The notes beneath the pieces were generated by a model, which saw only the letters and a list, made by a program, of their open reading frames with translations, ran no database searches and was not told the origin of the DNA. A stretch of 64,000 nucleotides of DNA from Amycolatopsis sulphurea (GTDB lineage: Bacteria; Actinomycetota; Actinomycetes; Mycobacteriales; Pseudonocardiaceae). Made by a program: the position numbers and the translations under genes. The stretch spans positions 2,852,001 through 2,916,000 of the forward strand of contig NZ_PDJK01000002.1 in assembly GCF_002564045.1 (NCBI RefSeq), in the 5' to 3' direction. Below are positions 7,625 through 16,442 of this stretch, piece by piece; within the stretch, counting starts at the first letter, position 1; every line of letters starts with the position of its first letter.

Positions 7625-8560
7625 TCAGCGCACGAAGTCGATGAGGGATTCGGTGACCCGCTCCGGGACTTCCAGGTGCGGGAAGTGCCCGACCTCCGGC
7701 CAGATCTGCGGGGCCTGGTGCGGCCCCGCCCAGTGCACCGACGTCAGCGCGGTTTCCGGGAGGATGCAGGTGTCCTCCGCGCCGTGCAGTTGCAGCAACG
7801 GGGCGGTCACCCGGCGCCCGACCGCCTCGGTGAATCGGCGGCCGTCGCCGCGGAACTGCGCGCGGAAGGCCCAGCGGTAGTACTCCAACGCGGAATGCGC
7901 GACCCCGGGTACGAGCATTGCCTGCCGGAACGCGGGCACGGTCTCGGCGAACTCCCGGGTGTCGCGCCAGCGTGCGCCGGACCAGTCGGAGAAGAGCGTC
8001 TCGACGTTGGCCGCGCTGTCTCGGACGAGCCATTTCTCCGGCGCCATCGGGACCTGGAAACGGAACAGGTGCCCGGTCGCCCGTGCTTGTCCGCGTGCGG
8101 GGCGCAAAGCCGAGCGTTTCACCGCGGACTTGAGCGCCAGCGGATGCGCGCCGCCCACGGACGTCACCGAGGCGACCAGCCGCGGGTGCAACGCCGCGAC
8201 GGTCCACGCGAGCATTCCGCCCCAGGCGTGTCCGACGAGGTGTGCCCGGCGGGCGCCGAGGGCCTTGATCAGGCCACCGACGTCGCCGGCCAGCGTCCAC
8301 GCGTCGTAGCCGCGCGGTGGTTTGTCCGAGTCGCCGTAGCCGCGCAGGTCCACCGCGACCGCGCGGAAGCCTGCCTCGGCCATCGCGGGCAGCTGGTGGT
8401 GCCAGGCCCACCAGTACTCGGCGAAGCCGTGCAGGAACAGCACCAGCGGTCCCTCGCCGCACTCTGCGACGTGCAGCCGGATGCCGTTCGCCGAGACGTC
8501 GCGGTGCACCCATGGGCCTTCGGCCCGCACGATCGACGGGTCCGGGGTCAGCTCCAGCAC
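7625..8560 (-). CDS. EphE-like alpha/beta hydrolase lacking the nucleophile
   Basis: A 311-residue alpha/beta-hydrolase fold protein related to epoxide hydrolases and positioned like ephE (Rv3670). The oxyanion segment HGFAE (44-48), the strand DLRGYGDSDKP, a late acid (HGAEDTCILP) and a late His (VGHFPHLE) are present. The nucleophile elbow reads GHAWGG, so residue 112, normally Asp in GHDWGG, is Ala. Catalysis by the standard alkyl-enzyme route therefore looks impossible. It may be a pseudoenzyme or use other chemistry. GTG 8560 is the probable start. Confidence 0.82.
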   Translation of the reverse strand: MLELTPDPSIVRAEGPWVHRDVSANGIRLHVAECGEGPLVLFLHGFAEYWWAWHHQLPAMAEAGFRAVAVDLRGYGDSDKPPRGYDAWTLAGDVGGLIKALGARRAHLVGHAWGGMLAWTVAALHPRLVASVTSVGGAHPLALKSAVKRSALRPARGQARATGHLFRFQVPMAPEKWLVRDSAANVETLFSDWSGARWRDTREFAETVPAFRQAMLVPGVAHSALEYYRWAFRAQFRGDGRRFTEAVGRRVTAPLLQLHGAEDTCILPETALTSVHWAGPHQAPQIWPEVGHFPHLEVPERVTESLIDFVR

Positions 8561-8589
8561 CTGCTCCGCCTCAGCCCGCCCGGCCGCGG

Positions 8590-9087
8590 TCAGGCTTGGG
8601 TGGCGGGCAGGTCGTCTTCGGCGGCCTTACGCGGCTTGAGTGCCGCGGCGGTCTCCTTGACACTGCCGATAGTGCGTTCCGGGGCGCGTAGCTTCTTCAC
8701 CTTGCGCCAGCCGAGGAACGCGGTCAGCGCCGTGGTCAGCAGCATCAGGCCGAATACGGTGAGGAACGCGGGCCAGCGGACACCCCACCAGTCGGACAGG
8801 ATCTCCGCGACGAACAGGAACAGGAAGTAGGAACTGTAGAGCCCCACCGCGAGCGCGATGAGGAAGAAGACCGCGCCCTTGAGCGCCTTCTTCATCTCGG
8901 CGACCAGCTCCGACTTCGCCAGTTCCACCTCGGCCCGGACCAGCGTCGACAGGTGCTGGGTGGCGTCGCCGACCAGCCTGCCGATGGATTGCTCGCTCGC
9001 CGCGGCCTCCTCATCGCTGGACAGGGGCAGGTACGGCACGGCCCCCACGCCGTCGGGGCTGGTGCGCTCGTGTTTGGGGCTGCTCAC
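8590..9087 (-). CDS. Actinobacterial holin-like membrane protein (Rv3669-like)
   Basis: A 165-residue protein with an amphipathic N-terminal half (QHLSTLVRAEVELAKSELVAEM) and two adjacent membrane helices near residues 72-95 and 105-130. This is the pattern of the phage-holin-like DUF1469/Act_Holin family (PF07332). Cellular function is unknown. It sits between the EphE-like gene and nhaA as Rv3669 sits next to ephE. GTG 9087 was chosen because an ATG 8 bp further out reads into a stop. The protein ends in a charged tail. Confidence 0.82.
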   Translation of the reverse strand: MSSPKHERTSPDGVGAVPYLPLSSDEEAAASEQSIGRLVGDATQHLSTLVRAEVELAKSELVAEMKKALKGAVFFLIALAVGLYSSYFLFLFVAEILSDWWGVRWPAFLTVFGLMLLTTALTAFLGWRKVKKLRAPERTIGSVKETAAALKPRKAAEDDLPATQA

Positions 9088-9146
9088 CGGGTCATCGTGC
9101 CACGTGGTCGTTCTCCGGGCGCGACGGACCGGCGGGAGTGTCGTGA

Positions 9147-10334
9147 TCAGTCCACCGGCGCGTGCGCCCGGCTGCGCCGCAGCAGCAGCGCGGCCGAGCC
9201 CAGCGAAGCCACCACCGATCCGATCAGCACCGCCGCCTTGGCCAGCTCGCTGGTCTCTTCGGGCAGCGCCAGTTCGGCTATCAGCAGGCTCACCGTGAAC
9301 CCGACGCCGCCCAGCAGCGCCAGCGCGCTCAGGTCGCGCCAGCCCATGCCGCGGGGCTTCTCCGCTATCCGCAGCTTCACCGCCAGCATGCTCGCGCCGA
9401 GGATGCCCACGAACTTCCCGCCGACGAGTCCGAAAAGGACGGCCAGCGGCAACGCCGTGGTGAACACCTGCGCCAGTGCGTCGCCGTTCACCGAAATCCC
9501 CGCGGCGAACAAGGCGAACATCGGTACCGCGACCGCGGCCGACCACGGCTGCAGCCGGTGTTCCAGCCGGACCGCGGGAGCTTCGTCCTCGCCCTCGTCC
9601 GGGCGGACCCGGGTGAGCAGGCCGAGCAGGACGCCGGCGATCGTCGCGTGCACCCCGGCGGAATGCACCGCGACCCAGGTGACCAGCGCGAGCGGGACGT
9701 ACAGCCAGGACGCGCGCACGTGTTTGTGCTGGAGGAACGCGTACAGCGCGAGCGCGAGCACCGCGACTCCGGCGGCGATCAGGTCGAACCCGCTGGTGAA
9801 GACGATCGCGATGATCAGGATGGCGCCGAGATCGTCCACCACGGCCAGGGAAAGCAGGAACACCCGCGCGCTGCTGGGCAGGTTCGACGCGGTCAGCGCG
9901 AGTACGCCGAGCGCGAACGCGATGTCGGTGGCCACCGGGATCGCCCAGGCCCGGTCCATGCCCGGCGTGCCTGCCCCGATCGTGATCGCGACCAGCGCGG
10001 GCACCAGCATTCCGCCGGCCGCGGCGAGCACCGGCAGGATCGCCTGCTTGAGCCGGGACAGCTCGCCCACCACGAGTTCCCGCTTGAGTTCCAGCCCGGC
10101 GACGAAGAAGAACAGCGCGAGCAGCCCGTCCTTCGCCCAGTCGCCGACGGTGAGGTTCAAGTGCAGGAACTCCGGGCCGAGCCGGACGTCGCGCAGCGCT
10201 TCGTAAGTACCGCGCAGCGGCGAGTTCGCCCAGACGAGCGCCACCGCGGTGGCGGCGAGCAGGATCAGCCCGCCGGTGGTCTCGGTGCGCAGGTAGCGGG
10301 TGAACTCGGCGACGGCGCGGCGCGGTGCGATCAT
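9147..10334 (-). CDS. nhaA: NhaA family Na+/H+ antiporter
   Basis: A 395-residue antiporter that exchanges cytoplasmic Na+ for external protons. Twelve hydrophobic segments are visible. The paired aspartates needed for ion binding are Asp167 and Asp168 in SLAVVDDLGA, and the unwound-helix region ATDIAFALG (Asp137) is conserved. ATG 10334 has a good ribosome site (GGAGG, 8 nt upstream), so an upstream in-frame ATG was rejected. It is divergent from the POT transporter gene. Confidence 0.94.
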   Translation of the reverse strand: MIAPRRAVAEFTRYLRTETTGGLILLAATAVALVWANSPLRGTYEALRDVRLGPEFLHLNLTVGDWAKDGLLALFFFVAGLELKRELVVGELSRLKQAILPVLAAAGGMLVPALVAITIGAGTPGMDRAWAIPVATDIAFALGVLALTASNLPSSARVFLLSLAVVDDLGAILIIAIVFTSGFDLIAAGVAVLALALYAFLQHKHVRASWLYVPLALVTWVAVHSAGVHATIAGVLLGLLTRVRPDEGEDEAPAVRLEHRLQPWSAAVAVPMFALFAAGISVNGDALAQVFTTALPLAVLFGLVGGKFVGILGASMLAVKLRIAEKPRGMGWRDLSALALLGGVGFTVSLLIAELALPEETSELAKAAVLIGSVVASLGSAALLLRRSRAHAPVD

Positions 10335-10610
10335 GGGCAAACCTCCGGGAGGGGTCGACGAAACCTCTTGCCGACCAGGCTTCCCGGCACACCGATAGGC
10401 CATTCTACCGGCCGGTACGCCGCAGCGCAGTGGCCTGCGTTACCGAACGTGAAACGGATAGGTCATCCACCGGGACACCGGGCCGAGCCGAAGGGCCTCC
10501 TGTTCCGCTGCCCATGCTGCTCGACGGTCTGCGCCGAACGGCTGAGCAAGTCACCTGCCGACGCCGGTTCCTCGTTCACCTGTTCTCCTTCTAGCATGCG
10601 AAACAAACAC

Positions 10611-10622
10611 GACAACGTTGTC
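10611..10622. promoter_or_regulatory. Palindromic operator candidate before the POT gene
   Basis: The perfect palindrome GACAACGTTGTC with its central CG resembles LacI-family half sites. It ends 23 bp upstream of the GTG at 10646 in the nhaA/POT divergent interval. No LacI gene is in the window, so the binding protein is unknown. Confidence 0.4.
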
Positions 10623-10645
10623 CCAGCGCAAGGAACGAGACAGGT

Positions 10646-12103
10646 GTGAGCAGCTCTACCGAAGTCCAGCAGGACACGAGGTTCTTCGGTCACCCGCGGG
10701 GACTGGCGAACCTCTTCGGCGTCGAGATGTGGGAGCGCTTCTCCTACTACGGGATGCAGGGCATCCTCGCCATCTACCTTTACTACCAGGCGAGCCAGGG
10801 TGGGCTCGGAATCGACCAGAGTGCCGCGGTCGGCATCGTCGGCGCCTACGGCGGCACGGTGTATCTGTCCACTGTGGTCGGCGCCTGGATCGCGGACCGG
10901 CTGCTCGGCTCCGAACGGACCTTGTTCTACAGCGCGATCATCGTGATGATCGGGCACATCGCGCTGGCCGTGCTGCCCGGGATGGCCGGCGTCGGAGTCG
11001 GCCTCGCCTGCGTGGCGCTCGGTTCCGGTGGGCTGAAGGGCAACGCCACCTCGGTGGTCGGCACGCTCTACGCCGAAGGCGACGAACGGCGCGACGCCGG
11101 CTTCACGATCTTCTACATGGGCGTCAACCTCGGCGGGTTCATCGGCCCGCTGCTGACCGGGCTCGCCCAGCAGAACCTCGGATTCCACTTCGGCTTCGGG
11201 CTCGCCGCGATCGGCATGGCGCTCGGCCTGATCCAGTACACGCTCGGCCGCAAGAATCTCGGCGAAAAGGCCTCCGAGGTGCCGAATCCGCTGCCCTCCT
11301 CGCAGCGGATGGTCCCGATCGTGGTCGCCGTGGTGCTCGTCGCCGCGATCGTCGTACTGATCACCTCCGGGGTGATCACCGCGGAGAACCTCGCCGATGT
11401 GGTGATCTACATCGTGGTGGTGATCTCGGTGGGGTACTTCGTGGTCATCCTGACCAGCAAGAAGATCACCGCCGACGAGCGCAGCCGGGTGTTCTCGTTC
11501 ATCCCGATGTACCTCGCCAGTGCCGCGTTCTTCTCCCTCTACCAGCAGCAGTCGACGGTCGTGGCGATCTACAGCGACCAGCGGCTGGACCGGAACCTGT
11601 TCGGCTGGGAGATGCCGGTGTCCTGGGTCAACTCGATCAACCCGGTGTTCGTCATCGTGTTCGCCCCGATCGTCGCGGCGATCTGGACCAAGCTCGGCCC
11701 GCGGCAGCCGTCCACGCCGATGAAGTTCGTGTTCGGCACGGTGCTGATGGGCTTGGCGTTCCTGCTGTTCCTGCCGATGACCGGGACCGGCGAGAACGGC
11801 AGCCCGCTGATCGCGCTGGCCGGCATCCTGTTCGTGTTCACCGCCGGTGAGCTGATGCTCTCGCCGGTCGGGCTGTCGCTGTCCACGAAGCTCGCGCCGG
11901 AGAAGTTCCGTACGCAGATGGTGGCGCTGAACTTCCTGTCCGTGTCACTGGGTACGGCGCTGTCGGGCAAGCTCGCGGAGTCCTACGACGTGCACAACGA
12001 AACGCCGTACTTCAGCATCATCGGCGGTGTCGCGGTCGCGGTCGGGCTGCTGTTGTTCGCCTGCCTTCCGTTCGTGCGCAAGCTGATGAAGGGCGTGCAC
12101 TAA
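10646..12103 (+). CDS. POT family proton-coupled di/tripeptide transporter
   Basis: A 485-residue MFS protein of the proton-dependent oligopeptide transporter family. The family signature ExxERFxYY is present near residue 28 (EMWERFSYYG), and the second POT motif around FYMGVNLGGFIGPLL near residue 155. About twelve to fourteen helices are visible. It imports short peptides. GTG 10646 has an AAGGA-like site upstream. Its TAA overlaps the TAG of the convergent VIT gene by the four bases CTAA. Confidence 0.93.
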   Translation: MSSSTEVQQDTRFFGHPRGLANLFGVEMWERFSYYGMQGILAIYLYYQASQGGLGIDQSAAVGIVGAYGGTVYLSTVVGAWIADRLLGSERTLFYSAIIVMIGHIALAVLPGMAGVGVGLACVALGSGGLKGNATSVVGTLYAEGDERRDAGFTIFYMGVNLGGFIGPLLTGLAQQNLGFHFGFGLAAIGMALGLIQYTLGRKNLGEKASEVPNPLPSSQRMVPIVVAVVLVAAIVVLITSGVITAENLADVVIYIVVVISVGYFVVILTSKKITADERSRVFSFIPMYLASAAFFSLYQQQSTVVAIYSDQRLDRNLFGWEMPVSWVNSINPVFVIVFAPIVAAIWTKLGPRQPSTPMKFVFGTVLMGLAFLLFLPMTGTGENGSPLIALAGILFVFTAGELMLSPVGLSLSTKLAPEKFRTQMVALNFLSVSLGTALSGKLAESYDVHNETPYFSIIGGVAVAVGLLLFACLPFVRKLMKGVH

Positions 12104-12828
12104 CCGACGGTGGTGCCGAAGGCCACGCCGACGAAGTAAGTGACGAGCATGGTGAGGGCGCCGACACCCACGTTGCGGACGATCGCCCGCCCTGCCTTCG
12201 CGTTGCCGAGTCTCGCGCTGACGAACCCGGTCAGCGCGAGGCCTGCCACCACCGCCAGCGCGCAGGCCCACACGCGCACGCTGACCGTCGTCCAGGCGAT
12301 CGCCAGCAACGGCAGCAGCGCGCCGGCCGTGAACGCGACGAGCGAAGCCCACGCGGCCTGCCATGGACTGGTCAGGTTGTCCGGATCGATGCCGAGCTCC
12401 GCCTCGGCGTGCGCCTGCAGGGCGTCCTTGCGGGTCAGTTCCCGCGCCACTTGCCCGGCCAGCTCGGGGGAGAGGCCCTTCTCCTGGTAGATCTGCGCCA
12501 GCTCGTGTTCCTCGGCCTCGGGCATGGTTTTCAGTTCGTGCTTCTCCAGCCGCAGCAGGGCTTGTTCGGTGTCCCGCTGGGTACTCACGCTCACGTATTC
12601 CCCACCGGCCATGGAAAACGCGCCGGCGACCAGCCCGGCAATTCCCGCGGTGAGGATCGCGGTACTGCTCGTGGTGGCCCCGGCGACCCCGACCACGATG
12701 CCGGCCACCGACACGATCCCGTCGTTCGCCCCGAGAACTCCGGCGCGCAACCAGTTCAGCTTGCCGCCGAGGTCCTCGTGCGGCTCGTGGGGATCGTGCT
12801 CGCCGAGCTGCCGCTGCGTTTCGGTCAC
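12100..12828 (-). CDS. VIT/CCC1-family iron-manganese transporter
   Basis: A 242-residue membrane protein of the VIT1/CCC1 family, which moves Fe2+ or Mn2+ out of the cytosol. The N-terminal helix signature LRAGVLGANDGIVSVAG and the FSMAGGEYVSVSTQRDTE segment are typical. A Glu-rich cytoplasmic region follows (EKHELKTMPEAEEHEL) with candidate metal ligands, then three further helices. GTG 12828 opens the protein. A possible iron-regulator box lies 65 to 83 bp upstream. Confidence 0.9.
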   Translation of the reverse strand: MTETQRQLGEHDPHEPHEDLGGKLNWLRAGVLGANDGIVSVAGIVVGVAGATTSSTAILTAGIAGLVAGAFSMAGGEYVSVSTQRDTEQALLRLEKHELKTMPEAEEHELAQIYQEKGLSPELAGQVARELTRKDALQAHAEAELGIDPDNLTSPWQAAWASLVAFTAGALLPLLAIAWTTVSVRVWACALAVVAGLALTGFVSARLGNAKAGRAIVRNVGVGALTMLVTYFVGVAFGTTVG

Positions 12829-12892
12829 AATGGCCAGTGAAGCACGAAGATTGTGCTCACGCGATACTCGGCGGAATTATTGCCAGGGGGAG

Positions 12893-12911
12893 TTAAGAAA
12901 GGCAAACCTCA
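12893..12911 (-). promoter_or_regulatory. IdeR/DtxR-like box candidate upstream of the VIT gene
   Basis: Read on the minus strand, the 19-mer TGAGGTTTGCCTTTCTTAA matches the palindromic IdeR consensus TTAGGTTAGGCTAACCTAA at about 13 of 19 positions. It lies upstream of an iron transporter, which makes iron control plausible. An inverted repeat GAAAGGCA / TGCCTTTC (12897-12927) overlaps it. Confidence 0.35.
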
Positions 12912-12986
12912 CTGTGTGATGCCTTTCCTGAGCTGATCTTATTGTGGCGAGTGGAATTGTGGTTTCGGCTCGCCGAGGGTATGAGA

Positions 12987-13017
12987 AACGCCCGGCGGTA
13001 CCGGACCGCCGGGCGTT
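12987..13017 (-). terminator. Terminator after the AT-hook protein gene
   Basis: A perfect 13-bp stem AACGCCCGGCGGT / ACCGCCGGGCGTT with a 5-nt loop lies 16 bp beyond the stop codon at 13033. Confidence 0.8.
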
Positions 13018-13032
13018 CCCTCGTCGGATGGT

Positions 13033-13527
13033 TCAGACGTCCAGCTCGGCGAGCGCCGCCTTGGCCGCTTCGAGCTCGGCCTCCAGCTGCGCCACCTTCG
13101 CCGCCTGCGCCGCACGGGCGGCGTTGATGACCTCGTCGATCGGGCCGGACAGGTCCTCGTGCAGCTCCTTCGCCGCCCGCGACACCGCGGCGGCCGGGAT
13201 TTCCAGGCCCTTCGCGACCCACTTGCTGCCGTTCTTCAGCTCGGCCTGCCACTCCCCGTCGGCGGTGCCGGTAACGGTGAGCGTGAGCTCCACGGTGCGG
13301 GTCTTCTTCGCCGTCGACGGCGTGGCCTTCGGACGGCCGCGCTTCGGCTTGGGCGATTCGACGACGGGCTGGTCGGGCGGGGTGTCCCCGGACTCGCCGG
13401 TGGAGTCCTGCTCCGCGGGCGACGGTGCGGCGACCGGCTCGGTGACCTGCGGAGCTTCGGCGGCCGGCGACGCCGCCGCCGTCCCGGCCGCAGCGGTTTC
13501 GTCCTGCGTCACGGCTTCCACGGACAT
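13033..13527 (-). CDS. Small AT-hook protein, possibly DUF6319
   Basis: A 164-residue protein in three parts: an acidic Ala/Pro/Glu-rich N terminus (1-60), a basic AT-hook-like core (PKPKRGRPKATPS, about 61-73), then a compact domain (KTRTVELTLTVTG ... NGSKWVAKGLEIP). It ends in an Ala/Glu-rich coiled coil (AKVAQLEAELEAAKAALAEL). The RGRP core suggests DNA minor-groove binding, so it may be nucleoid-associated. ATG 13527 has a strong AAGGAGA site. The DUF6319 assignment is from memory of pseudonocardial annotation and is tentative. Confidence 0.75.
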   Translation of the reverse strand: MSVEAVTQDETAAAGTAAASPAAEAPQVTEPVAAPSPAEQDSTGESGDTPPDQPVVESPKPKRGRPKATPSTAKKTRTVELTLTVTGTADGEWQAELKNGSKWVAKGLEIPAAAVSRAAKELHEDLSGPIDEVINAARAAQAAKVAQLEAELEAAKAALAELDV

Positions 13528-13616
13528 TCGTGTCGTCTCCTTGCCCGGTTCTGGGGTGGGTACGCGGGCATCGTAGAACATGCGTTCGATGGCCGCGCAC
13601 GGGGGTGTGGACGCAA

Positions 13617-13650
13617 GGAAGGGGCGCTCCCGGCCGGGCGCGCCCCTTCC
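13617..13650 (-). terminator. Terminator after acs
   Basis: A perfect 11-bp stem GGAAGGGGCGC / GCGCCCCTTCC with a 12-nt loop lies 16 bp beyond the acs stop codon. Confidence 0.8.
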
Positions 13651-13666
13651 CTGCGGGAAGAATCTA

Positions 13667-15652
13667 CTACTCCTCCTTGCCGGTGTTCAGGCCTGCGGAG
13701 ATGAGGTCCATGACGCTGGAGTCGGCGAGGGTGGTGACGTCGCCGATGGTGCGGTTTTCGGCGACGTCGCGCAGGAGGCGGCGCATGATTTTGCCGGAGC
13801 GGGTTTTGGGGAGTTCGGCGACGATGAGGATTTGGCGGGGTTTGGCGATGGGGCCGATTTCTTTGGCGACGTGGTTGCGGAGTTCCTGGACCGCCTCCTC
13901 CCCGTCACCGTCGGTGGTGTGGGTGGCACGGAGGATGACGAACGCGACGATGCCTTGCCCGGTGGTGGGGTCGGTCGCGCCGACCACGGCGGCTTCGGCG
14001 ACGGTGGGATGCGACACCAGAGCGGACTCGACCTCGGTGGTGGAGATGCGGTGCCCGGACACGTTCATCACGTCATCGACCCGGCCCAGCAGCCAGATGT
14101 CGCCGTCCGCGTCGTATTTCGCGCCGTCCCCGGCGAAGTAGAAGCCCTGCTCGGCGAACCGGGACCAGTAGGTCTCGCGGAACCGTTCGTCGTCGCCCCA
14201 CACGCCACGCAGCATCGAGGGCCAGGGTTTGTCCAGCACGAGGTAGCCACCCCCGCCGGGCGGGACCTCGGCGCCGGTGTCGTCCACGACTTTCGCCGAA
14301 ATCCCCGGCAACGCCCGCTGCGCCGACCCGGGTTTCGTCGCGGTCACCCCCGGCAACGGCGAGATCATGATCGCGCCGGTCTCGGTCTGCCACCACGTGT
14401 CCACAATCGGGGTCCGGGATGCGCCGATCGTGTCCCGGTACCAGATCCACGCCTCCGGGTTGATCGGCTCACCCACACTCCCCAGCACCCGCAACGAGGA
14501 CAGATCATATTTCGCGGGAATGTCGGCACCCCACTTCATGAACGTCCGGATCAACGTCGGCGCCGTATAATAAATCGACACCTTGTATTTCTGGATGATC
14601 TCCCAGTGCCGGCCCTCGTGCGGCGTGTTCGGGGTCCCCTCATACACCACCTGCGTCACCCGGTTCGCCAACGGCCCGTACACGATATAGGAATGCCCGG
14701 TGATCCACCCGATATCCGCGGTACACCAATACACATCCACGCCCGGCTTGTGATCGAACACCACATGATGCGTATACGCCGCCTGCGTCAAATACCCACC
14801 CGACGTGTGCAGAATCCCCTTCGGCCGCCCCGTCGTCCCCGATGTATACAAAATAAACAACGGATGCTCACTGTCAAACGCCTCCGGCCGATGCTCGGCC
14901 GGCTGCCCGTCGACCAGGTCGTGCCACCACACGTCCCGCCCCGCCACCCACGGCGTCGCTCCCTCCAGCGCGTCTCCCGTGCGGCGGACCACGATCACCT
15001 TCTCCACCGACTCCGCACCCGCCAGCGCCTCATCCACATTCGCCTTCATCGGCGCCGCCTTACCCCGCCGATACTGTCCATCCGAGGTGATCACCACCTT
15101 CGCGGCCGCGTCATCCACCCGCGCCCGCAACGCCGTCGGCGAAAACCCCCCGAACACCACCGAATGCAGCGCGCCGATCCGGGCGCACGCCAGCATCGCG
15201 ACAATCGCCTCCGGCACCATCTGCAACTGGATCGCGACCACATCCCCCGCGACCACCCCCAGCGACACCAACGCATTCGCCGCCCGCGACACATCATCCT
15301 TCAACTGCGCATACGTGATATCCCGCGTGTCACCCGGCTCACCCACCCAGTGAATCGCGACCTGATCCCCGAACCCCGCCTCCACATGCCGATCCACACA
15401 GTTATACGCCACATTCAACCGGCCCCCCGCAAACCACTTCGCCAACGGCGCCCCCGACCAATCCAGCACCCGCGACCACTCGGTGTCCCAGGACAACCGC
15501 CGCGCCTGCTCCGCCCAGAACCCTTCCCGGTCCTCCTCAGCCGCCCCATACACATCCGGCCCCACGTTCGCCGCATCCGCGAACTCCGCACCCGGCGGAA
15601 AAGAACGACTCTCCGTCAGCAAATTATCCAACGCTGGGGACTGCTCGGTCAT
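13667..15652 (-). CDS. acs: Acetyl-CoA synthetase
   Basis: An AMP-forming ligase that converts acetate, ATP and CoA to acetyl-CoA. The 661-residue product matches the family's usual length. It has the adenylation loop YTSGTTGRPKG, the WWQTETGAIMI motif, and the C-terminal RSGKIMRR segment whose Lys is the conserved acetylation-control residue. ATG 15652 has a good AGGAGG site 9 nt upstream. It corresponds in family and approximate position to Rv3667. Confidence 0.97.
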   Translation of the reverse strand: MTEQSPALDNLLTESRSFPPGAEFADAANVGPDVYGAAEEDREGFWAEQARRLSWDTEWSRVLDWSGAPLAKWFAGGRLNVAYNCVDRHVEAGFGDQVAIHWVGEPGDTRDITYAQLKDDVSRAANALVSLGVVAGDVVAIQLQMVPEAIVAMLACARIGALHSVVFGGFSPTALRARVDDAAAKVVITSDGQYRRGKAAPMKANVDEALAGAESVEKVIVVRRTGDALEGATPWVAGRDVWWHDLVDGQPAEHRPEAFDSEHPLFILYTSGTTGRPKGILHTSGGYLTQAAYTHHVVFDHKPGVDVYWCTADIGWITGHSYIVYGPLANRVTQVVYEGTPNTPHEGRHWEIIQKYKVSIYYTAPTLIRTFMKWGADIPAKYDLSSLRVLGSVGEPINPEAWIWYRDTIGASRTPIVDTWWQTETGAIMISPLPGVTATKPGSAQRALPGISAKVVDDTGAEVPPGGGGYLVLDKPWPSMLRGVWGDDERFRETYWSRFAEQGFYFAGDGAKYDADGDIWLLGRVDDVMNVSGHRISTTEVESALVSHPTVAEAAVVGATDPTTGQGIVAFVILRATHTTDGDGEEAVQELRNHVAKEIGPIAKPRQILIVAELPKTRSGKIMRRLLRDVAENRTIGDVTTLADSSVMDLISAGLNTGKEE

Positions 15653-15714
15653 GATGGAAGGCCTCCTGTAGTGCGAACCCCGCGGCTTACGGCACGTTAG
15701 CGACGTTAGCCCGC

Positions 15715-16338
15715 CTACGACAAGGTTGCAGCGACGTTGCCCTCGGCCGAGCCGAGCCGGGCCAGCAGGCGGGCGCGCGCACCGGGCCACTCGGCGTCGG
15801 TCAGCGAGTACACGACGGTGTCGCGTGAGCTGCCGTCCGGCCGGAGCCGGTGTGCCCGGAGCAATCCTTCGCGCTGGGCGCCGAGCCGTTCGATGGCCCG
15901 CTGCGAACGCAGGTTGCGCACGTCGGTCTCCCAGGCTGTCCGCTGGGCGCCCCAGCTCTCGAAAGCGTTGCGCAGCAAGAGGAGCTTGGCCTCGGTGTTC
16001 AGCGCCGTGCGCTGGAAGGCGGCGCCGAGCCAGGTGTGCCCGATGGCCAGGATGCGGTGTTTCGCCGCGACCTGGTAGTACGAGGTGGTGCCGGCGACGC
16101 GGCCGGAGGCGAGGTCGATCTGCGCCATCGGGAGCCGGTCCGGATCGGCCAGCGCGGCCCGCACCATCGCCTCGGATTCGGCGAGATCGGTCGGTCGCAC
16201 CACGCTCAGCCAGGTCCAGATGCCCGGGTCGGCGCCGGCTTCGAGCAGGCCGGCGGCATGGCCGAGGGTCAGCGGTTCCAGCCGGACATGGCGGCCGGTC
16301 AGGGTCGGGGGTTCGGTCCAGGTGCTCACCAGGCTCAC
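15715..16338 (-). CDS. GNAT family N-acetyltransferase
   Basis: A 207-residue acetyltransferase of the RimJ/RimL-like GNAT type. It starts with LTGRHVRLEPLTLGHAAGL and contains the late motif (TDVRNLRSQRAIERLGAQREGLLRAH) that forms the acetyl-CoA site, followed by a TVVYSLTDAEW strand typical of the family. The substrate is unknown. Starts GTG 16338 and GTG 16329 are both possible. It lies upstream of acs on the same strand, 62 bp away. Confidence 0.86.
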   Translation of the reverse strand: MSLVSTWTEPPTLTGRHVRLEPLTLGHAAGLLEAGADPGIWTWLSVVRPTDLAESEAMVRAALADPDRLPMAQIDLASGRVAGTTSYYQVAAKHRILAIGHTWLGAAFQRTALNTEAKLLLLRNAFESWGAQRTAWETDVRNLRSQRAIERLGAQREGLLRAHRLRPDGSSRDTVVYSLTDAEWPGARARLLARLGSAEGNVAATLS

Positions 16339-16442
16339 GCTACGAGGCCAAGTGGCTGTGCAGGATATCCATTTCCGCCTTAGTTCACCAGTCCACTTCG
16401 CCGTTGCCTATGCTCGCGGGAAGAACCGGAAAGAGGGCGCGC

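Noticed and set aside
8590..10392. Continuous minus-strand frame joining the nhaA region to the holin-like gene
   Set aside because: Its first two thirds run out of frame through nhaA; only the last 165 residues from GTG 9087 are a real protein.
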